Notes under the pieces: model-generated | Seen by the model: the letters and a program-made list of their open reading frames with translations, nothing else | The model's database searches: none | Told to the model about the DNA's origin: nothing | Translations under genes and position numbers: made by a program | Shown: in pieces, positions 1-8,812 of the stretch | How the letters are laid out: the number at the start of each line of letters is the position of its first letter | Numbering within the stretch: the stretch's first letter is position 1 | Assembly: GCF_014654205.1 (NCBI RefSeq) | Contig: NZ_BNAW01000021.1 | Span: 1-64,000 of the forward strand | DNA: 64,000 nucleotides | DNA from: Amycolatopsis bullii | GTDB lineage: Bacteria > Actinomycetota > Actinomycetes > Mycobacteriales > Pseudonocardiaceae | Reading direction: 5' to 3'

Positions 1-516
1 CTACACCGATGAGGCCAGGGCGCCCCGGGGGCCGCGCTCGACCCGGCTGGCCGCCGCGACCAGGCCCACCGCCAGCAGCACCGCGCCGGCGACCGCGAAC
101 CAGGGCGGCAGCCGGTCGCCGGTGCCGGCGGCCGGGCGGGCCGCGACCAGGAAGACGGCCAGGCCACCACAGGTGAGGACGGCCCCGATCCCGTCGAGGC
201 GGGACGGCAGGCACCGGTCGCGCACCGACCGGATCGCCAGCGCGACGACCAGGCCGCCGGCGAGCACCGGCTGCACGATGGCGACCGGCGCCAGGGCCAG
301 CGCGACCACCTGCAGCACGGTCCCCAGCACCGTCGCGCTCTGCCCCACCATCCACTTCGGGCGGGTCACGAGCAGGCGCAGTTCGACGCCCCGCGCGTGC
401 GCGCTGCTCGAAGCGGCCTCGTGCTGCAGCACCGATCCGACGGCGAACAGGACGGCCGCGCCCGCGGCGACCGACGTCCCGGGGAGAAAGGCGGAGATTC
501 CGGCAGGAAGGGACAC
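1..516 (-). CDS. Half-size DMT/EamA-like membrane protein
   Basis: Hydrophobic protein of about 171 aa if it starts at the GTG at 516; longer in-frame starts up to 621 would run into the ribosome-binding site of the divergent SDR gene. Four to five membrane segments can be seen, for example AAGAAVLFAVGSVL and IGAVLTCGGLAVFLVAA, with an internal QPVLAGGLVVALAI stretch of the kind seen in drug/metabolite transporters. Full-length DMT permeases usually have about ten segments and 280-300 aa, so this is roughly half the usual size. The stop codon lies exactly at the window edge, so whether a second half continues beyond it cannot be judged here. Substrate unknown. Confidence 0.6.
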   Translation of the reverse strand: MSLPAGISAFLPGTSVAAGAAVLFAVGSVLQHEAASSSAHARGVELRLLVTRPKWMVGQSATVLGTVLQVVALALAPVAIVQPVLAGGLVVALAIRSVRDRCLPSRLDGIGAVLTCGGLAVFLVAARPAAGTGDRLPPWFAVAGAVLLAVGLVAAASRVERGPRGALASSV

Positions 517-632
517 CTGGAGCTGGTACCCGCGGCCGGCGCCGGTTATCCGTGCGGCCCGGGATCGGCGTTTGTGCGGCGGTCCCGGCGGTATCCGGGG
601 CCTTCCGGGTCCCCGAACCACGAGGAGGCGTC

Positions 633-1631
633 ATGCCCAGACCGGTGTCCGATCAGGTGGTCGTGCTGATGGGCGCGTCGAGCGGGATCGGGCGCGCCGC
701 CGCGCTCGCCTTCGCCGCGCAAGGGGCGCGCGTCGTGTGCGCCGGCCGCACCGAGCGGGCTCTCGGCACGCTGGTCGAAGAGATCACGGCCGCGGGCGGG
801 ACGGCACTGGCCGTGCCCACCGACATCGCCGACCCGGACGCCGTCCGCGCGCTGGTCCGGACGGCCGAAACGCAGTTCGGGCGGATCGACACCTGGGTGA
901 ACCTGGCCGGTGTGTCGGTCTTCGGCCGCGTCGAGGACATCACCGACGAAGAGTTCGACCGCGTCCTGCGGGTGAACTTCCTCGGGCACGTCCACGGCGT
1001 GCGCGCGGTGCTGCCCGCCCTGCGCCGCGCGGGCGGCGGCTCGGTGATCGGCGTGGCGTCGGTCGAGGGCGTGCGGGCGGTGCCGCTGCACGCGCCCTAC
1101 ACCGCCAGCAAGTTCGCGCTGCGCGGCTTCTACGACTGCCTGCGCATCGAACTCGCGCAGGAGGGCGCGCCGATCGCCGTCACCACGATCCTCCCCGCAG
1201 CCATCGACACGCCGTTCTTCGAGCACGCGCGCAGCAAGCTCGGCGCGCTGCCGAAGCCCCCGCCGCCGGTGTACGCCCCGGAGACGGTCGCCGACGCCAT
1301 CGTGTTCGCCTCGACGCACCCCCGCCGCGAGATCCCCGTCGGCGGGGCCTCGATCGGCTTCTTCCTCGGGCAGCGGCTGTCCCCGGCGATGACCGACGCC
1401 CTGCTTTCGCTGCGCCGGATCGGCTCGCGCAGCTTCCACAACACGCTGCCCGACAACGGAACCGACAACGTCGACTCCACTGTGGACGAACCGGGGCAGG
1501 TCCACGGCAGTCACCCCGGCAAGGTGCTCCGGCGCAGCGCGTTCACCAGGCTCATCGGCACGCTCCCCCGGCCGGGTGACTTGCTCACGGCGGCGGTCTC
1601 GCGACGCCACCGCGCGAGGGCCGAGGGTTGA
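633..1631 (+). CDS. SDR family oxidoreductase
   Basis: Short-chain dehydrogenase/reductase of 332 aa. The ATG at 633 follows a strong GAGGAGG ribosome-binding site. A Rossmann glycine motif GASSGIG lies near residue 15, NLAG replaces the usual NNAG, there is a serine in the SVIGVASVEG strand and a YTASK catalytic Tyr/Lys pair. The C-terminal 80 residues extend beyond the classical 250-aa SDR core and contain a basic tail, as in a membrane- or substrate-adapted subgroup common in actinobacteria. The substrate cannot be inferred. It is followed closely by a DUF2231 gene on the same strand. Confidence 0.88.
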   Translation: MPRPVSDQVVVLMGASSGIGRAAALAFAAQGARVVCAGRTERALGTLVEEITAAGGTALAVPTDIADPDAVRALVRTAETQFGRIDTWVNLAGVSVFGRVEDITDEEFDRVLRVNFLGHVHGVRAVLPALRRAGGGSVIGVASVEGVRAVPLHAPYTASKFALRGFYDCLRIELAQEGAPIAVTTILPAAIDTPFFEHARSKLGALPKPPPPVYAPETVADAIVFASTHPRREIPVGGASIGFFLGQRLSPAMTDALLSLRRIGSRSFHNTLPDNGTDNVDSTVDEPGQVHGSHPGKVLRRSAFTRLIGTLPRPGDLLTAAVSRRHRARAEG

Positions 1632-1660
1632 GGGCCGCGCAACCGGGTAGCCACGGCGGT

Positions 1661-2269
1661 ATGGATCCCACGCGCGATGGTCATGGCCGGTCGAAGCCCG
1701 CCTGGGCCCACCGGGTGCTGCAGAAAGCCGAAGACGCCGAGGCGCTCGACGGCCCGGCCACCGGGCTCGGGCGGGTGCTGAACGGCGAGAGCGGCGTGAC
1801 GCGCCAGCTGCGCGGCCACGCGCTGGGGCACCCGCTGCACCCGATCGCGGTGACGGTGCCGATCGGCGCTTGGGTGTGCTCGGCGGTGTTCGACCTGCTC
1901 CCGGACGGCCGCGACACAGCACGCCGCCTGATCGCGACCGGCCTGCTGGCCGCCCCGGCGGCGGTGGTGCTCGGCCTGGCCGACTACGCGAACCTGGACG
2001 TGCGGCAACGCCGGGTCGGCCTGATCCACGCGGCCGCCAACGCGACGGCGACGGCGCTGTTCGGCGCGTCCTACCTGGCCCGCCGCAGTGGCCGCGGCGG
2101 ACGGCTCCTGGCGGCGCTGGGCCTGGCGGCGACGAGTGCCGGCGGCGCGCTCGGCGGGCACCTGGCCTACGCGCAGGGTGCGGGGGTGTTCCGCTGGCAG
2201 ACCCTGGACGACCTGGCCCCGGCCGAACTCGCGGGCGAGCACCCGGCCGCACCCCGGAACCCCGCCTGA
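1661..2269 (+). CDS. DUF2231 membrane protein
   Basis: Protein of about 202 aa starting at the ATG at 1661; a TTG start at 1628 is possible but overlaps the SDR stop. It carries the DUF2231 signature HPLHPIAVTVPIGAW followed by four membrane helices with a histidine-bearing loop (GLIHAAANA). DUF2231 proteins are poorly characterised and are often fused to or paired with Rieske domains. None is fused here, although the tail (FRWQTLDDLAP) resembles the linker that precedes such a domain in relatives. Only about 30 nt separate it from the SDR gene, so the two may be co-transcribed. Confidence 0.8.
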   Translation: MDPTRDGHGRSKPAWAHRVLQKAEDAEALDGPATGLGRVLNGESGVTRQLRGHALGHPLHPIAVTVPIGAWVCSAVFDLLPDGRDTARRLIATGLLAAPAAVVLGLADYANLDVRQRRVGLIHAAANATATALFGASYLARRSGRGGRLLAALGLAATSAGGALGGHLAYAQGAGVFRWQTLDDLAPAELAGEHPAAPRNPA

Positions 2270-2448
2270 CCCCGACGGCCGGGATTTGCGCCCGGCACCT
2301 CGCTCCCCGGCCCGAACCTGCCGACCGGCCGAAACCCGCCCGAACCCGGCCACCGGACAGCCGCCGCCGACCCGGCCGCACCCCAGCGTCGAACCCGGCC
2401 TGACCGGCCCGACGCTTTGATCACCGGCGCCCGGGGTAACCGCCCCCC

Positions 2449-2613
2449 ATGAGCGAATCCGAGAACCGCCCCCTGACCCCCGACGCGCCGGCCCCGCCCG
2501 GCACACCCGAACTCGACCTCGACGTGGAAATCCCCGAAGCCGACCGGGAGCGCAAGCAGCCCGGCTCTCAGGACGTCGACGAGGACGCCGGCGAGATCGA
2601 ACCACCCAGCTGA
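2449..2613 (+). CDS. Small acidic disordered protein, 54 aa
   Basis: ATG-TGA reading frame with strong third-position GC bias, which suggests real coding. The product is rich in Pro, Glu and Asp (for example LDLDVEIPEADRERK, ending GEIEPPS), with no hydrophobic segment or cysteine, so it is probably intrinsically disordered. There is no good Shine-Dalgarno sequence: the start is preceded by a run of C. Its last 46 bases overlap the end of the convergent nuclease-helicase gene. Function unknown; it could be a non-coding frame. Confidence 0.4.
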   Translation: MSESENRPLTPDAPAPPGTPELDLDVEIPEADRERKQPGSQDVDEDAGEIEPPS

Positions 2614-5600
2614 CCCGCCGGCCACGGCCGCGCCGCCGTCATCAGGCCGATCATGCCCGCGACCAGGCGCAGCTGGTCCACCGTCCGGATGTCCGCCTCG
2701 ACGAGCCGGGGCGAGCACACCAGGACGGCGAGCGCCTGCGCCCGCGACAACGCCACGTTCAGCCGGTTGCGCGACAACAGGAAGTCGAGCCCGCGCGGCA
2801 GGTCGACCGCCGACGAGGACGTCATCGTCGCGATCACCACCGGGGCCTCCTGGCCCTGGAACCGGTCGACCGTCCCCACCCGGACGCCCGGGTAGCCCGC
2901 CTCCTCAAGGGCCCGGGTCACCGTGCGCGCCTGGAGGTTGTACGGCGCGACGACCAGAACGTCCTTGTCGCCCAGCGGCCGCGGCGCACCGTGGTCCGTC
3001 CACAGGCGACCGTGCACTTCGGACACCAGCCGCACGACCTCGACGGCTTCCTCCACCGATCGGGTCGTGTTGCCCTGGTGGTCCACCTCGCTCAGGTACA
3101 GCCCCGCGTCGACGCCTTCCAGCGCGCGGTCCGCGGCCGACGGGTGGGCGTGCAGCCGCCCGGCGTAGGACAGGTTCGACACCGGTTCGCACACCGCGGG
3201 GTGCATGCGCCGGGTCTCGTCGAGGAAGTAGCCCAGGGACGCCGGCATGATGTCGGCCTCGCCGATCAGGTGGCCCAGTGCCGAGGCCTCCGCTCCGGCC
3301 GGGTGCGTGCCCTGCACCACCTGGGGCAGCTGCTGCGGGTCGCCCAGCAGCAGGACGTTGCGCGCGCACATCGACACCGCGAGCGCGTCGGCCAGCGCGA
3401 ACTGGCCGGCTTCGTCGATGATCAGCAGGTCGAACGGCTCCTCGCGGACCGCCGCGTTCGCGAACGTCCACGCCGTCCCGCCGACCAGGTGCCCCGCGTC
3501 GTGCTCCTCGCGCCACTTCACCAGCGCGGGGTTGCTCTTCGGCTGGTCCCACGGCGCGGCCGGGTCCGGCGTCTTCTTCGCGCGCTTGGCGCACGGCAGC
3601 TCCGGCGCGCTCTTCTTGGCCGCGCTCAGCACGTTCTCCACGGCCTTGTGGCTGGTCGAGGTGACCGCAACCGTCCGCCCCGCCCGCACCAGCCGGGCGA
3701 TCAGCCGGCCGGCCAGGTAGGTCTTGCCCGCTCCCGGCGGCCCCTGCACGGCCAGCGCCGACCCGTCGAGCGCCTCGACCGCCTCGATCACGGTGGCCAC
3801 CAGGTCCTCGCCCGGCGAGGGCAGCGACGCGCCGCCCCGCAGCCGTGGCGGGGTGCGCCGGAGCAGGTCGACGCCGGGGTGGCGCGGCAGCTCCGGGAGC
3901 GCGTCGACGACCAGGCGGGCGAGGTCGGCGACCGCCTCGTCCTTGGGTGACGGCCGCACCGGGCTGCCCGGCAGCACCGCGCTGGGCCGGTCGTTCGTGG
4001 TCGCGTCCGGCGGGCAGCTCTCCTCCAGGGTCAGCTCCACGGCCGACGCGGCGACGACCTTCGCCTCCCGGGCGGTGTCGCCGTAGCGCAGCCGCACGTC
4101 GTCGCCCGGGGCGAACGGGTGCGGCCGGTCGGGGTCGCACGCCAGCTGCAGCGTCCGCTTCGCGGTGCGTGCCCGCCCGGCCGGGGGCACCCACTCCCCC
4201 GCTTCCAGCGAGACCGGCACCGCGCAGGCGGTGTCGACCTCGAGATCCCCGAGCGGGGCAGCGAGCTGGCGGAAGTACTCCCACCAGGCCGGGTTCGTCT
4301 CACGCCGGTGGTAGCCGACGGACGCGGCCAGCAGCGCGCGGGCCCGCTCGTCGGCGGTGAAGTGGCCGGGGTCGTCCGGCAGGCCGTCCAGCAGCGGGTC
4401 GACCAGCGCCGCCAGCTGCGCGGCCCGTTCGGCGCGCCGCTCGGCGGCGACGTCCTCCTCGGCCGCCCGCAGCAGCGCGTCCTCGGCGGATTCCTCGGCC
4501 GGCTCCGGGACCTCGATGCCGGCGTCGGCGCGGACCCGGTGCAGGAATTCGAACAGCCGTTGCGCGGAGACGCAGTCGTCCTCGGTGTTCTCGCCGATGC
4601 GGCGCAGGACCTCGTCGGCGCGTTCCGGCTCGCCGGACTGCGCGAGCGCCAGGTACTCCTCGTAGGCCTCGACGTCGGACATCGCGGTCTTCCCGCGAGC
4701 GCCGGGCTGGTAGAGCGGCTCGAGGTGCCGGATCGAGTACGACCGCTGCGACACGCGCAGCGCCTTGCGCACGACCGCGTGCAGGTCCACGACCGCGCCG
4801 CTGCGCAGCAGGTGGTCGACGGTCTCCTCGCGGGTGCCGTGCACCGCCGCCAGCCGCTTGATCGCGGTGACCTCGTAGGGCGCGTAGTGGTAGACGTGCG
4901 AGCCCGGGTGCTCGGCGACGCGCGCCGCGGCGAAGTCGACGAACTCCTCGAACGCCCGCCGCTCCTGGGCGCGGCTGTGCGCCCAGAACGGCGTGAACTG
5001 CCGGTCGCCGAACGCGCCGAAGAGGTATTCCAGGCCTTCACCGGCGAGAGCGTGCGGGTCGCCGGCCAGGTCGACGAACACGTCACCCGGGGCCGGCGCG
5101 GGCAGGGCGGCCAGCTCGGCGGGGTCGACGACCTCGTAGGCGATCTCGCCGGTGGTGTCCTGCCGGACCTGTAGCGCGGCCTGGGCGCGCAGAGTGGCGA
5201 ACGCCGTCGCGGAGAGGTCCCGTGGCCGGTCGTCCGGGCCGGCGGCGGCGAGCGCGTCGATCGAGCCGAGCCCGGCGGCGACCAGCTTGCGGCGCTGGTC
5301 GCCGCGCATCCCGGCGACCAGGGAGAGGTCCCGGTCGGCCTCCCGGGCCGACGCGCAGTGCTGCGCGAACCTGCAGCCGGCGCAGGCCGGGCGTTCGTCG
5401 GCCCACAGCGGGACCGGCAGCCGCGGCGGGCGGCTCGCCAGCCGGGTCCGCAGCCGGGCCACCAGCGGCCGGAAGTCCTCGACGCGCAGCGTCCGGGTGC
5501 CGCCGCCGGTCAGCCGCAGGTGCAGCTGCGGCCCGGCCGGCCACCCGGCGCGGTCCAGTGCGTCGGCGCACGCCGTCAGCCGGACCACCACGGCGGGCGT

Positions 5601-5981
5601 CGCCTGGCGGACCGGCTTCGCGTCGTGGACCTCGTAACGGCCGTCGCCGTCCCGGACCAGGAAGTCCGCCTGCGCCGAGAACTCGCCGTCGAGCAGGACG
5701 GCCCGGTGGATCACCGGTGTCCCGGCGCGCAACGCCTCCTCCGTCGCCTTCGCGGCGAGCGCGGTGTCCTCGACGTCGATCTCGGCGACCACGCGCCCGG
5801 CGGCGCGGAACCCGGCGAGCATCGCTGTCGTGTGTCCGCGCCGCGAATCCGGTTCGGCGGGTGCGGGCCGCGGCGCTCCCGGCAGGCCCGCGGCCAGTGC
5901 CTGGTTCAGGATGCTGCGGTGCTCGCAGTCGAGCAGGTCGGCGAGATCGGCTGGCGTGAGCATCGCCGCGAAGTCTGGCAC
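2568..5981 (-). CDS. TM0106-type RecB-like nuclease fused to SF1 helicase
   Basis: Large 1137-aa multidomain nucleic-acid enzyme. The N-terminal third has a PD-(D/E)XK core (D in SAQADFLV, then YEVHDAK) and a CAGCRFAQHC cluster near residue 210 that may bind Fe-S with an upstream Cys (DLLDCEH). A central RNase H-like region follows (YLFGAFGDRQFTPFW, then HVYHYAPYEVTAIKRL). The C-terminal half is a UvrD/Dna2-like SF1 helicase: Walker A GPPGAGKT near residue 745, Walker B IIDEAGQ, GDPQQLPQV, and motifs V-VI TVDRFQGQE and SRNRLNVALSRA. The order matches TM0106-family predicted nucleases; a repair or recombination role is inferred. GTG start at 5981; an ATG at 5963 is an alternative. Confidence 0.88.
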   Translation of the reverse strand: MPDFAAMLTPADLADLLDCEHRSILNQALAAGLPGAPRPAPAEPDSRRGHTTAMLAGFRAAGRVVAEIDVEDTALAAKATEEALRAGTPVIHRAVLLDGEFSAQADFLVRDGDGRYEVHDAKPVRQATPAVVVRLTACADALDRAGWPAGPQLHLRLTGGGTRTLRVEDFRPLVARLRTRLASRPPRLPVPLWADERPACAGCRFAQHCASAREADRDLSLVAGMRGDQRRKLVAAGLGSIDALAAAGPDDRPRDLSATAFATLRAQAALQVRQDTTGEIAYEVVDPAELAALPAPAPGDVFVDLAGDPHALAGEGLEYLFGAFGDRQFTPFWAHSRAQERRAFEEFVDFAAARVAEHPGSHVYHYAPYEVTAIKRLAAVHGTREETVDHLLRSGAVVDLHAVVRKALRVSQRSYSIRHLEPLYQPGARGKTAMSDVEAYEEYLALAQSGEPERADEVLRRIGENTEDDCVSAQRLFEFLHRVRADAGIEVPEPAEESAEDALLRAAEEDVAAERRAERAAQLAALVDPLLDGLPDDPGHFTADERARALLAASVGYHRRETNPAWWEYFRQLAAPLGDLEVDTACAVPVSLEAGEWVPPAGRARTAKRTLQLACDPDRPHPFAPGDDVRLRYGDTAREAKVVAASAVELTLEESCPPDATTNDRPSAVLPGSPVRPSPKDEAVADLARLVVDALPELPRHPGVDLLRRTPPRLRGGASLPSPGEDLVATVIEAVEALDGSALAVQGPPGAGKTYLAGRLIARLVRAGRTVAVTSTSHKAVENVLSAAKKSAPELPCAKRAKKTPDPAAPWDQPKSNPALVKWREEHDAGHLVGGTAWTFANAAVREEPFDLLIIDEAGQFALADALAVSMCARNVLLLGDPQQLPQVVQGTHPAGAEASALGHLIGEADIMPASLGYFLDETRRMHPAVCEPVSNLSYAGRLHAHPSAADRALEGVDAGLYLSEVDHQGNTTRSVEEAVEVVRLVSEVHGRLWTDHGAPRPLGDKDVLVVAPYNLQARTVTRALEEAGYPGVRVGTVDRFQGQEAPVVIATMTSSSAVDLPRGLDFLLSRNRLNVALSRAQALAVLVCSPRLVEADIRTVDQLRLVAGMIGLMTAARPWPAGQLGGSISPASSSTS

Positions 5982-6020
5982 GGCCGATCATCCGGGCCGG
6001 AACACGGCGTCCCGACACGC

Positions 6021-6031
6021 CGAAACTTTCG
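6021..6031. promoter_or_regulatory. CGAAA-C-TTTCG operator upstream of alpha-glucuronidase
   Basis: Perfect inverted repeat CGAAACTTTCG, 27 bases before a candidate -35. GAAA-type inverted repeats of this form have been described upstream of Streptomyces xylanase genes, so a LacI-type xylan-responsive repressor is plausible. It lies between divergent genes, so it could act on either. Confidence 0.45.
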
Positions 6032-6057
6032 AGGATTCCCTGCTATATCGCCAATTC

Positions 6058-6087
6058 TTGACAGCGCGGCCGCACGCCCGGAATAGT
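6058..6087 (+). promoter_or_regulatory. Candidate promoter of the GH67 gene
   Basis: TTGACA at 6058-6063, then an 18-nt spacer and AATAGT at 6082-6087. The -10 match is moderate. The predicted start is about 35 nt upstream of the GTG start codon. Confidence 0.4.
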
Positions 6088-6129
6088 GCGGGAACCGAAC
6101 TAAATACTCGTGAACACGATGGGGGCACG

Positions 6130-8721
6130 GTGTCTTCCAGCGACGAGAACGAGCAGAGCCGGCTGCGCCGGCGTTCCTTCCTGATCGGCAGCGGAGCTGC
6201 CGTGGCCACCTCGGTGTTCGGTGCCGTTCCGGCGCGAGCGACCCCTCCGGGCGCCTTCCCCGCCGACTACGACGGCTCCGACCTGTGGCTGCGCTACGAG
6301 CGGGTCGCCGACCCCGGCCTCCTCGCCCGCTACCGGGCCGCACTCGGCGCGATCGTCGTGGAGAACGCCGGCCGGACCAAGGTCCACCGGCACACCGCCA
6401 ACCTGAGCATGGCCCCCGGTTCCCGCGAGCACCTGGTGGAGAGCACCCTGGAGGCGGCGCGGGACGAGCTCGTCCGGGGCCTCGGCGGGCTGCTGGGGCG
6501 GCCCGTGCCGGTGCAGGGCGGGTTCCCCGACCGCGCGGTGATCGTCGGCACCCCGGACAGCTCACCGCTGGTCCGCATGCTCGTTCCCGCGCGCGACCTG
6601 GCGCCGCTGGGTGACGACGGCTACCTCGTCCGCTCGCTGTCCCGGGGCGGACACCGGTCGATCGTGATCGCCGGCAACACCGACCTCGCCGCGCTGTACG
6701 GGACATTCGCGTTCCTCCGGCGTCTCCAGGCGCAGCAACCCCTCACCGAACTGAAAGTTTCCTCGGTGCCCCGGATCAACCACCGGTACCTGAACTACTG
6801 GGAGACCGAGCGCCTCTACGCCGGGAACAACCCCGCGGGCACCGGCGGGCTGGACGGCGAGAACGGCGCGATCTTCGACTTCACCGCCACCGGCGCGTCC
6901 GCCGCGCTGAACCTGCCGGTGATCCTCGACCGGTACCTGGTGGCGGCACGGGCGATGGCCTCGGTCGGCATCAACGGCATCACGATCAACAACGTCAACG
7001 CCAACAGCTTCTACCTCACCCCGGCCGCCATCGAGCAGGAGGCCGCGCTGGCGGACGCGCTGCGCCCGTACGGGATCAAGCTGGCGGTGTCCATCAACTA
7101 CGCGGCCCCGACGGACGCCCGGTTCGCACCCGACACCCTCACCCGGGAGGAACTCGATCCCTACAGCGCCAAGTTCCGGGACTGGTGGACGCGCCGGGCC
7201 CGGCAGCTGCAGGCCGCCATCCCCGACTTCCTGGGCTTCACCGTCAAGGCGAACTCCGAGGGCCAGCCGGGTCCTCAGGACCTGGGCTACGACCACGGTG
7301 ACGGCGCCAACGGCATGGCGGCGGCGGTGGCGCCGCTCGGGATGCGGATCTTCTGGCGCACCTTCGTCTACAACGCCGACGTCGACGCCGACCGGCTCAA
7401 GCGCGCGTACCTGGAATTCGGCCCCATCGACGAGGAGCGCCAGCCCGACGGCACGATCGGCCGGTTCGCGAAGAACGTCTTCCTGCAGACCAAGAACGGC
7501 CCGCTCGACTACCAGGCCCGGGAGCCGGCCAACCCGCTCTTCGGCCGGATGGAGCACACCAACCAGGCCATCGAACTGCAGATCACCCAGGAGTACACCG
7601 GCCAGAACACGATGCTGTGCTACCTCGGCCCGCTGTGGGAGGAGGTGCTGAAGTCCGACACGTACGCCACCGACGCGCACGGCAAGCTGCTGGAGAAGCG
7701 CCTGGTCGGCCACGTCGTGGACGGCACCGCCCAGTGCCACCCGGACAGCGCCATCGTCGGCGTGGCCAACTTCGGCAACGCGGACAACCTGACCGGGCAC
7801 CACTTCGCGCAGGCGAACCTGTACGCCTTCGGCAGGCTGGCGTGGGACTGGACCCTCGACGCCCGCGGCATCGCCGAAGACTGGGTCCGGCTGACGTGGA
7901 GCAACCGCGACTTCGTCGTCCGGACCATCGTGGCCATGATGATGGGCTCCCGGGAGGCGCTGGTCAGCTACCAGACTCCGCTCGGCGTCGCGCACCAGTT
8001 CCGGTCCAGCGACCACTACGGCCCCAACCCCGCCGAACGGCTCGCGCGGGACGACTGGAGCCCGGTCTACTACAACAAGGCCGACGCCGCCGGGCTGGGC
8101 TACGACCGCTCTCCCACCGGCAGCGGCTTCACCGCGCAGTACTTCCCGGTGCTCGCGGCCCGGTACGCCGACATCGACACCGTCCCCGAGAACCTGCTGA
8201 TGTGGTTCCACCACGTGCCGTGGGACCGGCGGCTGCGCTCCGGCCGGATCTTCTGGGACGAACTGGTGTACCGCTACCAGACCGGCGTCCACTACGTGTC
8301 GTGGCTGCGCCGGGCCTGGGATGCCCTCGAACCGCACGTCGACGCCCGGCGCTTCGCCGAGGTCAAGGCCAAGCTCGCCGCCCACGAGGCCGACGCGGGC
8401 AGCTGGCGCGACACCTGCGTGCGGTACTGGCAGGGGTTCAACGGCCGGCCCATCCCGACCGACGGGCCGTTGTCGATCAAGATCATGGTCGGCGGCCGGA
8501 CGTTCGGCGGCTTCGACGCCGGGGCGCCGTCGTCCACCGTTCCGGTCGCGGCCGGCTCGTCGCCGAAGATCACGAGGGTCGTGCCGGCCGATCCGGCCGC
8601 GAGGTGCGAAGTCCTTTCGCAGGCTCGCGGCGTTCCCGGGCAGGCTGTGGTGCGGGTCACCTCGATGAGCTTTTTCGGCCCCATCCTCAAGGATTACGTC
8701 TTCGAGCTGGTGCCCGGCTGA
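6130..8721 (+). CDS. Secreted GH67 alpha-glucuronidase
   Basis: Removes 4-O-methyl-glucuronic acid side chains from xylo-oligosaccharides. The 863-aa protein starts at a GTG preceded by GGGGG. It begins with a Tat signal peptide (RRRSFLIGSGAAVA..., cleavage after VPARA), so it should be exported folded. GH67 motifs include YLNYWETERLYAGNN, GINGITINNVNAN, the acid-bearing ANSEGQPGP near residue 377, FWRTFVYN, and the QTKNGPLDYQAREP region that carries the general-base carboxylates. The length fits the family, and the C-terminal beta domain appears complete. The gene is transcribed alone, with a CGAAA-N-TTTCG palindrome upstream, which suggests xylan-linked regulation. Many GH67 enzymes are intracellular, so Tat export is notable. 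Confidence 0.93.
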   Translation: MSSSDENEQSRLRRRSFLIGSGAAVATSVFGAVPARATPPGAFPADYDGSDLWLRYERVADPGLLARYRAALGAIVVENAGRTKVHRHTANLSMAPGSREHLVESTLEAARDELVRGLGGLLGRPVPVQGGFPDRAVIVGTPDSSPLVRMLVPARDLAPLGDDGYLVRSLSRGGHRSIVIAGNTDLAALYGTFAFLRRLQAQQPLTELKVSSVPRINHRYLNYWETERLYAGNNPAGTGGLDGENGAIFDFTATGASAALNLPVILDRYLVAARAMASVGINGITINNVNANSFYLTPAAIEQEAALADALRPYGIKLAVSINYAAPTDARFAPDTLTREELDPYSAKFRDWWTRRARQLQAAIPDFLGFTVKANSEGQPGPQDLGYDHGDGANGMAAAVAPLGMRIFWRTFVYNADVDADRLKRAYLEFGPIDEERQPDGTIGRFAKNVFLQTKNGPLDYQAREPANPLFGRMEHTNQAIELQITQEYTGQNTMLCYLGPLWEEVLKSDTYATDAHGKLLEKRLVGHVVDGTAQCHPDSAIVGVANFGNADNLTGHHFAQANLYAFGRLAWDWTLDARGIAEDWVRLTWSNRDFVVRTIVAMMMGSREALVSYQTPLGVAHQFRSSDHYGPNPAERLARDDWSPVYYNKADAAGLGYDRSPTGSGFTAQYFPVLAARYADIDTVPENLLMWFHHVPWDRRLRSGRIFWDELVYRYQTGVHYVSWLRRAWDALEPHVDARRFAEVKAKLAAHEADAGSWRDTCVRYWQGFNGRPIPTDGPLSIKIMVGGRTFGGFDAGAPSSTVPVAAGSSPKITRVVPADPAARCEVLSQARGVPGQAVVRVTSMSFFGPILKDYVFELVPG

Positions 8722-8763
8722 GGCACCCGGGAACCCGCGGGTGCCCGCGTCCGTTGTCGTTTC

Positions 8764-8792
8764 CTACGGCACCGTAAGTTACGGTCGCGTAG
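8764..8792. promoter_or_regulatory. 29-bp palindromic operator of the desaturase gene
   Basis: Interrupted palindrome centred on 8778: inner arms ACCGTAA / TTACGGT around one base, and outer arms CTACG / CGTAG two bases further out. Length and symmetry fit a TetR-type dimer-of-dimers site. It ends 20 bases before the desaturase ATG, so it should overlap the promoter or transcript start. No TetR gene is adjacent. Confidence 0.6.
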
Positions 8793-8812
8793 GTACGGAA
8801 GGACGTTGCCCG

